From positions 1 through 64,000 of the forward strand of contig NZ_LWJG01000004.1 in the NCBI RefSeq assembly GCF_001636425.1: a stretch of DNA of 64,000 nt, written 5' to 3'. The position numbers were made by a program, and so were the translations under genes. The notes beneath the pieces are model-generated. The model was not told where the DNA came from. It worked only from the letters and a program-made list of their open reading frames with translations, and did not search any database. This document shows positions 20,121 to 27,769 of the stretch, in pieces; within the stretch, counting starts at the first letter, position 1, and the number at the start of each line of letters is the position of its first letter. This DNA comes from Heyndrickxia acidicola (GTDB lineage: Bacteria; Bacillota; Bacilli; Bacillales; Bacillaceae_C).

Positions 20121-20883
20121 TATTTGTTTCCCCTTTCTCACCAGTCAAGTGCAAGTAGATTTCTTCGAGGGTTGGTTCTTTTTTAACGTATTCGACTTCT
20201 GCCTCAGGCAGCATTGCTTTCAGCTCAGCAAGAGGCGCATTAGCGATGAGATTCCCTTTGTGTAGCATTGCGATACGATCAGCCAGTGCTTCTGCTTCTT
20301 CTAAATATTGTGTTGTCAGGAAAATAGTCGCACCATTTTTATTAAGATCACGCACCAATTCCCAAACTTCAAGGCGGACTTTTGGGTCAAGCCCTGTGCT
20401 TGGTTCGTCAAGGAAAATCACAGCAGGCTCCCCGATAAAGCTCATGGCCAAATCCAAGCGACGCTTCATCCCGCCAGAATAAGTGGAAGCCTTACGGTCT
20501 GCTGCTTCTGTCAAGTCAAATTTCTCTAGCATTTCTTGAGCAATCCCTTTAGGCTGCGGAAGATGACGAAGCTTTGCCATCATGATGAGATTTTCACGGC
20601 CGGTCAGTATTTCATCAATAGCCGTAAATTGACCTGTGAGCGAGATTGATTTTCTCACATCATTCGGATTTTTTATCACATCAAAGCCATTGACAATCGC
20701 TGTCCCTGCAGTCATTTTTGATAAAGTGGCAAGTATTTTGATCGTGGTTGTTTTTCCTGCACCGTTTTCACCGAGGAGGGCGAAGATTTCACTTTGTTTT
20801 ATTTCAAAGTCCACACCTTTCAGGACTTCCTTATCCTTGAAAGATTTGACAAGACCTTTGATTTCAATCATATTTTCAGTCAT
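20113..20883 (-). CDS. ABC exporter ATP-binding protein (DrrA-like)
   Basis: A 256-residue ATPase with Walker A GENGAGKTTT, signature YSGGMKRRLDLA, Walker B VIFLDEPSTGLDP and a switch Gln/His (TTQYLEEAEALADR). The Gln in place of the usual His is typical of the daunorubicin-resistance DrrA group. It starts behind AGGAG and overlaps the permease by 8 bases. It is the third gene of the padR-DUF1048-ABC operon. Confidence 0.88.
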   Translation of the reverse strand: MTENMIEIKGLVKSFKDKEVLKGVDFEIKQSEIFALLGENGAGKTTTIKILATLSKMTAGTAIVNGFDVIKNPNDVRKSISLTGQFTAIDEILTGRENLIMMAKLRHLPQPKGIAQEMLEKFDLTEAADRKASTYSGGMKRRLDLAMSFIGEPAVIFLDEPSTGLDPKVRLEVWELVRDLNKNGATIFLTTQYLEEAEALADRIAMLHKGNLIANAPLAELKAMLPEAEVEYVKKEPTLEEIYLHLTGEKGETNND

Positions 20884-20989
20884 TTATCATACTCCTTTCT
20901 ATCCTTTGAGACGTAGCATACTCGAACGATATTTTTGGGATTGAGTCTTAAAGCTCGGTGCTAAGAGAAAATTCACTAGGGTTTCCCCG

Positions 20990-21328
20990 TTAGCCGCGAT
21001 CAATCGTATCATTTAACTTCGTGCGATATTTGTCCCTCCAAGTTATCGCATCCTCTACTAGATTGTCGCAAAATGTGGCCACGTCCACGCCCGTGAGGTC
21101 AGTGACTTTCTTACCTTCCGCTGCACCTTCCTCAAAGAGGTCGAGAATTCCGCCAAAGATACGGCTCATGTCCTTCCATTCGGTGATACCACCAGAGGTC
21201 CACATATATTTTTTGATAGCGTTGTAAGCGTTACTATACTCACTTGGGAGTGCCTTCGCACGCGCCTCCATTGCTTTCCATTCCCGCTTGTCATCCAGAC
21301 TTTCGATAATTTTTTTAAAAATACTCAT
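20990..21328 (-). CDS. DUF1048 family protein
   Basis: A 112-residue protein starting [18 protein letters not shown], the hallmark of DUF1048. The start at 21328 has AAGGAG at proper spacing, while the in-frame ATG two codons earlier is too close to it. DUF1048 proteins are small helical proteins nearly always found between a PadR regulator and a DrrAB-like exporter, as here. Their role is unknown. Confidence 0.85.
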   Translation of the reverse strand: MSIFKKIIESLDDKREWKAMEARAKALPSEYSNAYNAIKKYMWTSGGITEWKDMSRIFGGILDLFEEGAAEGKKVTDLTGVDVATFCDNLVEDAITWRDKYRTKLNDTIDRG

Positions 21329-21347
21329 TTTCATTCTCCTTTTGATT

Positions 21348-21668
21348 TTATTTTGTTTTGAGTTCGTTAATTTTACTTGAGATGAAATTCCATTTTTTCC
21401 AAAAAACTTCAAGCTGTTCTTGACCTGCATCGTTGAGAGTGTAAAATTTTCTTGGCGGTCCCTTAGTGGATGGCTTTTTCTCGATGTCCACCAGATTATT
21501 TTTCTCAAGACGCATGGTAATCGTATAAACGGTGCCTTCAACTACATCAGTGAAGCCAAGTTCTCGCAGTTGTTGCGTGATTTCATAACCGTACGTTTCG
21601 CCACGGCTGATGATCTCAAGCACACAACCCTCAAGCACCCCTTTCAGCATTTCTGTAATATTTTCCAA
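21348..21668 (-). CDS. PadR-family transcriptional regulator
   Basis: A 106-residue winged-helix repressor with the PadR pattern: [15 protein letters not shown], then [19 protein letters not shown] and the wing GPPRKFYTL, followed by a C-terminal dimerisation helix. The start is TTG at 21668 behind GGAGG. It is the first gene of the four-gene efflux operon and probably represses it through the dyad just upstream, with release on drug binding. Confidence 0.88.
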   Translation of the reverse strand: MENITEMLKGVLEGCVLEIISRGETYGYEITQQLRELGFTDVVEGTVYTITMRLEKNNLVDIEKKPSTKGPPRKFYTLNDAGQEQLEVFWKKWNFISSKINELKTK

Positions 21669-21742
21669 CTTTTTACCTCCATCTGTATTTCACTTATATT
21701 TTTTTTAGTACTCTGTAACACAGGTATTATGTGTGACAGATA

Positions 21743-21780
21743 TTCAGTATTACTTACTACAAGTATATAGTAATACAGAA
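21743..21780. promoter_or_regulatory. Candidate PadR operator
   Basis: TTCAGTATTACT and AGTAATACAGAA form 12-bp arms with one mismatch across 14 bp, in the promoter region of the PadR operon. The size and AT-rich dyad shape fit PadR sites. Confidence 0.55.
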
Positions 21781-21816
21781 TAGTACCACCTGTCAAGAAT
21801 ATAAATTCTCATCAAA

Positions 21817-21836
21817 AAAGCCCGTCATTACGGGCT
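21817..21836 (-). terminator. Terminator upstream of the PadR operon
   Basis: On minus, AGCCCGT-aatg-ACGGGCT is followed by a T run. The only upstream minus-strand gene is mntH, 480 bp away, so it may serve mntH read-through or the remnant at 21954. Confidence 0.7.
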
Positions 21837-21953
21837 TCATCCGGTGTTTTTATCAAATTTGACAGCTCACTTTAGTATGATTTTACAAAAAATGGGCTAC
21901 AGGGCTCATTTTTGATTGGAATTTACTAAAAGTTGATCACTTTACCTGCGTCT

Positions 21954-22133
21954 TTAAAGTTTTCGTATAGAACAGGCTGAGTGGTCAACTTGATCATTGC
22001 CATATTCACTGCATTTTCGGGTAATATCAAGGATATTTGGCTCTTGATCAACTAGTGCTTGATTACGTGTGTCCATAAAAACTTCTGCTGTAGCCTTATT
22101 TGACGATAGATGTTCACCTTCCAGGCCACCAAA
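21954..22133 (-). pseudogene. Possible gene remnant, unknown family
   Basis: The minus strand holds 59 uninterrupted codons without a start or ribosome site (around EVFMDTRNQALVDQEPNI), bounded upstream by an in-frame stop. It reads like protein sequence but I cannot assign a family. It precedes the 21817 terminator and may be the tail of a lost gene. Confidence 0.25.
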
Positions 22134-22321
22134 CTAACTAGGAGTTTTGGGTGTTTTTCTTTTTTAAATAATCTCTACTTTATCATTTTCATTATTAAGG
22201 TGAACATCCATTCACAGTCCAAACTCCGGCTAAAATCTCCCCCAGCTAAAGGAGTATTTTTAACTATTCAAATGAAGCTCTACTGATAAAAGTTTCTCTT
22301 TAGCCATTTTTGATTCAATCC

Positions 22322-23635
22322 TTAGCCTGCAAAGGTTTGGTAAATGAGAACGATATTTAACATAAGAATGATACAAGCACACATGATGGATAAAACCGTT
22401 GTGCTCGTTTTATTGGTTAATACGCCCATAAGATCCTTTCGTCTTGTAAAGTAGATTAAGGCGATAATGGGCAGAGGAAGAACAATACTAAGGACAACTT
22501 GACTAATCACCAAAGTCTGGGTAGGATCTACTCCCAGCAGTACGATGATAAAAGTAGGCAGCATGGTAATGACTCTTCGAAGCCAAAGAGGGATGGTGAA
22601 TCCTACAAACCCCTGCATGATAACCTGACCAGCCATGGTTCCCACAACAGAACTGGAAATTCCGGAAGCAAGCAGCGATATGAGAAATACACTTGCAGCA
22701 GCAGCTCCTAATAAAGGTGTTAATGTTTTATAAGCACTTGTAATATCGGCAATTTGAGTATGACCTGTAGTATTGAATACGGAAGCAGCCATATACATCA
22801 TGGCAAGATTTATGAAACCTGCAAAAGACATGGCAATAATGATTTCCTTGGTGCTGAATTTATTAATTTTAACCGCTTCTATATTATTTCGTGGTACGAC
22901 TCTATTTTGTGTAAGGCTGGAATGAAGATAAATGGCATGCGGCATGACCGTCGCTCCAATAACGCCTACGGCTAATAAGATACTGTCTTTATTTCCTATC
23001 CAAGGCACAATACTATGGTAAGCAATTTGTGAGATACTGGGTTTGGAAAGAAATGTCTCCACGATATAGCAGAGCCCAATCAGCAAGGCAAATGCAGCAA
23101 TGAACTTCTCTAACGGTCTAAACCCCAGTTTATCAAGAGATAAAATCAAGTACGTTGCAATCCCTGTCAGGACCGTTGCATAAATCATTGGAATCCCAAA
23201 TAATAAATGCAATCCGAGAGTGGCTCCTAAAAATTCAGCAATATCCGTTGCCATAGCGGCTACCTCAGAAAATATCCACATGACATATGTTAACCATTTT
23301 GGAAGATGATCCCGGCATAACTCGGGCAGGTTTTTCCCAGTAGCAATCCCCAGTTTAGCTGACATGTTTTGAAGCAGAAGTGCCATTAAATTAGCCAATA
23401 CAACCACCCACAACATCTTATAACCGAATTGAGAACCACTCTGAATATTCGTTGCGAAATTGCCTGGATCGATATACGCAATAGAGGCAATAAATGCAGG
23501 CCCCAAAAATGGCAAAATGGCCTTAATTCCTTTCCTTTCCCCTAAAATGGCTTCCCTGGCAGCTGTAACCGTTTTGCTTTCGCCTTCCAAGGACGGGGAT
23601 TCCCTCCTTATTTCTCCTAAATCTAACCCGCTCAT
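22322..23635 (-). CDS. mntH: NRAMP manganese/divalent metal transporter
   Basis: Start at 23635 behind GGGGGAGG; the frame continues 22 codons further without a site. The 437-residue protein has eleven predicted helices, the metal-binding DPGN motif in helix 1 (YIDPGNFATN) and MPHAIYLHS in helix 6, both intact, so it should be an active proton-coupled Mn(II)/Fe(II) importer. In B. subtilis, mntH is repressed by MntR with manganese; two MntR-like boxes lie upstream. Confidence 0.93.
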   Translation of the reverse strand: MSGLDLGEIRRESPSLEGESKTVTAAREAILGERKGIKAILPFLGPAFIASIAYIDPGNFATNIQSGSQFGYKMLWVVVLANLMALLLQNMSAKLGIATGKNLPELCRDHLPKWLTYVMWIFSEVAAMATDIAEFLGATLGLHLLFGIPMIYATVLTGIATYLILSLDKLGFRPLEKFIAAFALLIGLCYIVETFLSKPSISQIAYHSIVPWIGNKDSILLAVGVIGATVMPHAIYLHSSLTQNRVVPRNNIEAVKINKFSTKEIIIAMSFAGFINLAMMYMAASVFNTTGHTQIADITSAYKTLTPLLGAAAASVFLISLLASGISSSVVGTMAGQVIMQGFVGFTIPLWLRRVITMLPTFIIVLLGVDPTQTLVISQVVLSIVLPLPIIALIYFTRRKDLMGVLTNKTSTTVLSIMCACIILMLNIVLIYQTFAG

Positions 23636-23670
23636 TGTGATTCCTCCCCCTTTTAGATACCAACAAATTT

Positions 23671-23690
23671 GTTTCCTTAAACCAAAAAAA
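23671..23690. promoter_or_regulatory. Weak MntR-like box in the mntH leader
   Basis: On minus, GGTTTAAGGAAAC shares the AAGGAAAC core of the MntR consensus (about 14 of 20 positions overall) and lies between the upstream box and the mntH start. Confidence 0.3.
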
Positions 23691-23751
23691 TAGGTAAACA
23701 AAACCTACGGAATTTTTATTTTCAGAAAAAACAGCATTAATATTATTATCA

Positions 23752-23771
23752 TTTTACCTTACGCAACTTTT
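23752..23771. promoter_or_regulatory. Candidate MntR box of mntH
   Basis: TTTTACCTTACGCAACTTTT matches the B. subtilis MntR operator consensus (TTTTGCCTAAGGAAACTTTT) at 16 of 20 positions, 117 bp upstream of the mntH start. Confidence 0.5.
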
Positions 23772-24037
23772 TAAGTCCAGTGTAAAAAAATAAGGACGGA
23801 CAAAAATTTATAGTCCAATGAAATTAACGAAGAGGATTTAATGCTGACTTTTAATCAAAAAATACTGTATCAAGCCTATCTATTTGGCAGTGAATGACAC
23901 AAATTAAGTACTCTCATTGTAACTGCCCATTTCCTGAGTAAATTCTTATTTCTGTGATTAACATTGTATGAACATGATCCTCTTATGGATACATCACACA
24001 TTTTGGAAATGCTCTATGTATAACAGTATTTTGCAAA

Positions 24038-24068
24038 AGAAAAAGACCACAAACAATTTCGTGGTCTT
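24038..24068 (-). terminator. Terminator of the EmrAB-like operon
   Basis: On minus, AAGACCAC pairs with GTGGTCTT and is followed by T-rich sequence, 35 bp past the HlyD-like stop. Confidence 0.85.
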
Positions 24069-24102
24069 GAACAAAAAATATCCTTTTAAAACTGAACACT
24101 CC

Positions 24103-24753
24103 TTATTTATGGATCCGAACCGTTACGTTCATACCAGGTGCCAGCCCTCCTGGAATATTATTCAATTCAATAATAACAGGGATCACTTGAGTCACCTTTG
24201 TAAAGTTGGCATTTGTACTGGATGATGGCAGTAAAGAGAACGTTGAAGCTGTCGCAAGCCCAATGGATTCAACTTTACCTGAGACTGTCGTACCTGGGAA
24301 TGCATCGACATAAACGTCTACAGTATTTCCCACTTTGACATCCTGAATATCCGTTTCATCTATGTTCGCCGTCACGTTTAGTTTGCTCATGTCATAGGCA
24401 TAAGCAAGTGGTGAACCCGGTGCAACATACTCATTTGCGGTCGCATCATTTTGTACAATGGTTCCATCTTGTGGTATAGAGATTGGAACATTTACTGTTT
24501 TATTTCCATTCGTTTCTTGGACTTGCCCTACTTCATCTCCAGTTTTAAAATTGGAACCGGCTGTTCCATTCCATGAAACGACCTTACCTGCTGCTGGAGC
24601 TGCAATGGTGATTTCCTGTCCAGTGACTTGAGCATCATCTGTCTTTAAATAGGTCGAGGATTGATTATAAAAATAATAAATAGCAAATCCCAAAATCACC
24701 ACAATCAAGACCACTACAACATTAAAAAGGATAAATCGTTTAGAATTTTCCAT
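24103..24753 (-). CDS. HlyD/EmrA-family periplasmic-adaptor-like protein
   Basis: A 216-residue protein with one N-terminal membrane anchor (residues ~8-28) and a biotinyl-lipoyl-like barrel-sandwich domain (VTGQEITIAAPAAGKVVSW, then DGTIVQNDATANEYVAPGSPL) followed by a beta-barrel. It is short because the coiled-coil hairpin is nearly absent, as in other Firmicute partners of DHA2 pumps. AGGAGGGG precedes the start. It is 63 bp downstream of the EmrB-like pump and presumably works with it in drug export. Confidence 0.85.
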   Translation of the reverse strand: MENSKRFILFNVVVVLIVVILGFAIYYFYNQSSTYLKTDDAQVTGQEITIAAPAAGKVVSWNGTAGSNFKTGDEVGQVQETNGNKTVNVPISIPQDGTIVQNDATANEYVAPGSPLAYAYDMSKLNVTANIDETDIQDVKVGNTVDVYVDAFPGTTVSGKVESIGLATASTFSLLPSSSTNANFTKVTQVIPVIIELNNIPGGLAPGMNVTVRIHK

Positions 24754-24816
24754 AGGATGTACCCCTCCTTTTAGTTTTAATGGAGTGCAAACTCATTGCT
24801 GCATTAGAATGGACGG

Positions 24817-26385
24817 CTACGCATTACTATTGAGCTTACTTGATTCTTGGCTGCGATTTTTCCGATAAAAGAAAACCAAAATGATTCCACACACCGTTAA
24901 AATCGCTGCAACCATGAAAGAATCATTCATCCCCTTTACAATGGACCTCTGCTGAATCAATCCATTCATCAAGGATAATGCAGTCAATTTTGCTTGCGAA
25001 AGCGACATACCATGAGCCTGCATGATTTGTTGTAGATTCATTAAGAAATGACCGGACTGTGAGGTCGGCGTTACCTGCCAGGATAAGTGAGCAGCCTCGA
25101 TTTTTGACTGAGTGGTCATATTAGTCGTAAGAAGGGCAGTTCCGAGCGAAGCCGCAACCTGCCGAATGGTATTATTCATAGCGGTGGCCTGGCTGGTCAA
25201 TTCAAAGGGAATCGAATTCATACCTGCTGTCATAAGAGGCATCATAGCCATCGAAATCCCTGCATTACGAAGAATATAAAGCCATTGGATGGAAGCAGAG
25301 CTTGTATTCATCCCCAGATTTGTAAATCCCAAAGTAGCGATTGTCACAATAATCAATCCGGTGACACCTAAAGGCTTTGGTCCAATACGATCAAATAGCC
25401 GGCCGCTGATTGGCATAATAACGGCTGAGGCCAATGCAGCAGGTGTCATAAAAAGGCCCGTACGCACAGCGCTAAAACCTCGGATGTTTTGAAGATACAA
25501 TGGTAGGAAAAAAATGCCCACAAACATTGACACACTAACGATTGAAATCAGGATAAGACTAATGTTAAACTGATAGTTTTTAAAAACCTTCAATTGAATC
25601 ATTGGATGCTTCACTTTCAGCTCGACAATGACCAGAATGATTAAACTTAGTACGCCGACTAAAAGAAAAGATTCCACTCTTGTTGAACCCCATCCATTGG
25701 TAGACACTTCGTTAAACCCATATAATAAACTCCCAAATCCTATGACCGAAAAGAAAAAGCCCAGGATGTCAAACTTTCCTTTCACTTTATGGGGAAACTC
25801 ATGCATCATCAGCACACCGAGTATCACTGCAACTATCCCAATGGGTACATTTAGATAGAAAATGTAACGCCATGACCAATACTCCACCAAATAGCCGCTT
25901 AGTGCCGGTCCAAACGCCGGCGCCGCCATCATCGCGATCCCAAAAATCCCCATGACCGTGCCCCGGCGCTCTGGCGGATAAATACGAAAGATCATCGCCA
26001 TGGCTACTGGCTGCATTAAGGCTCCACCAAGCGCTTGAATAATACGGAATGTTATGATGGAATCAAGGTTCCATGAAAGCCCGCATAGGGCAGATCCAAT
26101 CGTGAAGGTGGTTAAAGCAAACAAAAAAAGTTTTTTTGCTCCAAATTTATCCGTTAACCACCCAGAAATGGGAATTAGCGCCCCCAGAACGAGCATATAT
26201 CCCGTAACAACCCACTGGATTTGATCTGTATTGGCGTTCAATGCCGTCTCCATTTTAGGGATGGCCACATTGACGACACTGGTGTCTAAAATTGCCATAA
26301 AGACTCCTAAAATAATAATCGTCATTTGAATACCCGGAGACTTAATACGCTCAATTTCATACATGGAGCCTTTGGGCTGATCCAT
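24817..26385 (-). CDS. DHA2-family MFS drug efflux pump (EmrB/QacA type)
   Basis: A 522-residue, fourteen-helix proton antiporter. It has motif A GWLTDKFGAKKLF in loop 2-3, the DTSVVNVAIPKM helix 1 motif that includes motif D1, and motif C GPALSGYLVEYWSWRYIFYLNVP of exporters. The start at 26385 is chosen because GGAGGT lies 8 bases upstream; earlier in-frame ATGs are too close to that site or lack one. It is co-transcribed with the HlyD-like adaptor, and a TetR gene and operator lie directly upstream. Confidence 0.88.
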   Translation of the reverse strand: MDQPKGSMYEIERIKSPGIQMTIIILGVFMAILDTSVVNVAIPKMETALNANTDQIQWVVTGYMLVLGALIPISGWLTDKFGAKKLFLFALTTFTIGSALCGLSWNLDSIITFRIIQALGGALMQPVAMAMIFRIYPPERRGTVMGIFGIAMMAAPAFGPALSGYLVEYWSWRYIFYLNVPIGIVAVILGVLMMHEFPHKVKGKFDILGFFFSVIGFGSLLYGFNEVSTNGWGSTRVESFLLVGVLSLIILVIVELKVKHPMIQLKVFKNYQFNISLILISIVSVSMFVGIFFLPLYLQNIRGFSAVRTGLFMTPAALASAVIMPISGRLFDRIGPKPLGVTGLIIVTIATLGFTNLGMNTSSASIQWLYILRNAGISMAMMPLMTAGMNSIPFELTSQATAMNNTIRQVAASLGTALLTTNMTTQSKIEAAHLSWQVTPTSQSGHFLMNLQQIMQAHGMSLSQAKLTALSLMNGLIQQRSIVKGMNDSFMVAAILTVCGIILVFFYRKNRSQESSKLNSNA

Positions 26386-26408
26386 ATCCATCACCTCCAA
26401 TACCCTGA

Positions 26409-26424
26409 TTGAGTACTTACTCAA
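26409..26424. promoter_or_regulatory. TetR-type operator dyad
   Basis: TTGAGTA-ct-TACTCAA is a perfect 7-bp dyad between the TetR stop and the pump start. It is the size and spacing usual for TetR repressor sites. Confidence 0.7.
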
Positions 26425-26453
26425 TACAATATATAGAGTATCCTCTGCTTTTA

Positions 26454-27176
26454 TTACTTCTGTGGAGCAAAGCCTTTTTCAGTCCCCACACCATTCAGAA
26501 AGATATCAATCATTTGGCGTATAGCTCCATCATCATCCTCTGATCCCTGAAGGTCAGAACACATTTCTTTCATCATCGTATGGACAAAGATCATTCCAAG
26601 AAATACTTTCATTGCTGCAAAGCTATCCACTTTACGAAACGTACCGTTTTCAACCTCTGAATTGAAAACCCTTTGCGTTGCCTCTACAACACCAGGGAAA
26701 ATTTTATCTCGAATGGATGTAAATAATTCAGGATGAAACATCGTTTCAGCAAAAACCGTCTTTACCAGACAGCGATGTTCTTCAATAAGGTTTACACGGT
26801 CCACGGCGAGTTTCGTTAACCCCTCTTCTACAGGTGTCTCAGGGCGGGAGGACAGAAAGGACTCGATCCCTTTTAGGATAAACGGACGAGAAACAAAAAG
26901 AAAAAAAGGCATCATGATGGATTGGAGCAAATCATTCTTCGTCTTAAAGTAGTTAAAAATGGTTCCTTCTGAAACCCCTGCTTCTTTGGCAATTTCGCTC
27001 GTTCGTCCAGCAGCAAATCCCTTCTCAGAGAAAACCCGAATGGCTGCCTCAATAATTTCCCAATGTTTTTTACTATAGTTTTTTTCAAATCCAAGTTCCT
27101 TTTTTATGTCCGATAAAGATGATTGTATGTTTTGAAAGTCAACGTTAGAAAACAGACCTTCTTCACCCTTTCCCAT
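26454..27176 (-). CDS. TetR-family repressor of the efflux operon
   Basis: A 240-residue regulator. After a ~35-residue N-terminal extension comes the TetR DNA-binding domain (about 40-85: IIEAAIRVFSEKGFAAGRTS then EGTIFNYFKTKNDLL), then an all-helical ligand domain. GAAGGGAGAG precedes the ATG. It is the first gene of the set tetR-emrB-emrA on minus; the dyad between it and the pump gene suggests autoregulation or separate control. Ligand unknown. Confidence 0.88.
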   Translation of the reverse strand: MGKGEEGLFSNVDFQNIQSSLSDIKKELGFEKNYSKKHWEIIEAAIRVFSEKGFAAGRTSEIAKEAGVSEGTIFNYFKTKNDLLQSIMMPFFLFVSRPFILKGIESFLSSRPETPVEEGLTKLAVDRVNLIEEHRCLVKTVFAETMFHPELFTSIRDKIFPGVVEATQRVFNSEVENGTFRKVDSFAAMKVFLGMIFVHTMMKEMCSDLQGSEDDDGAIRQMIDIFLNGVGTEKGFAPQK

Positions 27177-27769
27177 GTGTAAGCTCTCCCTTCATCCTAA
27201 AATATCGTGTCCAGCCTGTGATTTTCAGCTGGCTATATAAAATGGGATATTATCCTTATCCTATGATAGAAATGATGTACTTATTAAAATAGAATGCTAC
27301 TAGATTGCACAAAATAAATATTAATCACCCAATATATTTCTATGATTGATGAGAATTTAAGTAAGCTTTCGTAGACAAAGAGAGGCCTATTTTAAGAGCC
27401 CACTATTCAAAAAAAAGGAAATAATTAAGAAGCCCCATCCTTTTTACAGCTTGCTTTATTTTTTGCATAACCATGCGGCCACAGGTTCGTTTTAATGCTT
27501 TCTATATAAGAGGTAAACAATGTGAATCATGACATGCAAACAAATCCCGATTAAACAATCTAAACGGAAATTCAATCATATAGGGCTTAATTATGGTTTT
27601 TATACATTGTATTGTTTCTAGAAACAAACCGGCTACATACCTCCAGTTACCGCATATCTCGTATGTTTCACAAGAGAACTACTCTCATTATCCGGAATTA
27701 TTCAGGGGCAAAATTTTAAATAAAGCATAAATAAATATAATGACGATTGTTTGGATTGGGGGTGAAACA
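27177..27769. other. Gene-free intergenic region
   Basis: Separates the TetR operon from the spore-surface locus. No reading frame with a start site and no clear terminator were seen. A CATAAATA near 27724 hints at a sporulation promoter but lacks the final T. Confidence 0.4.
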
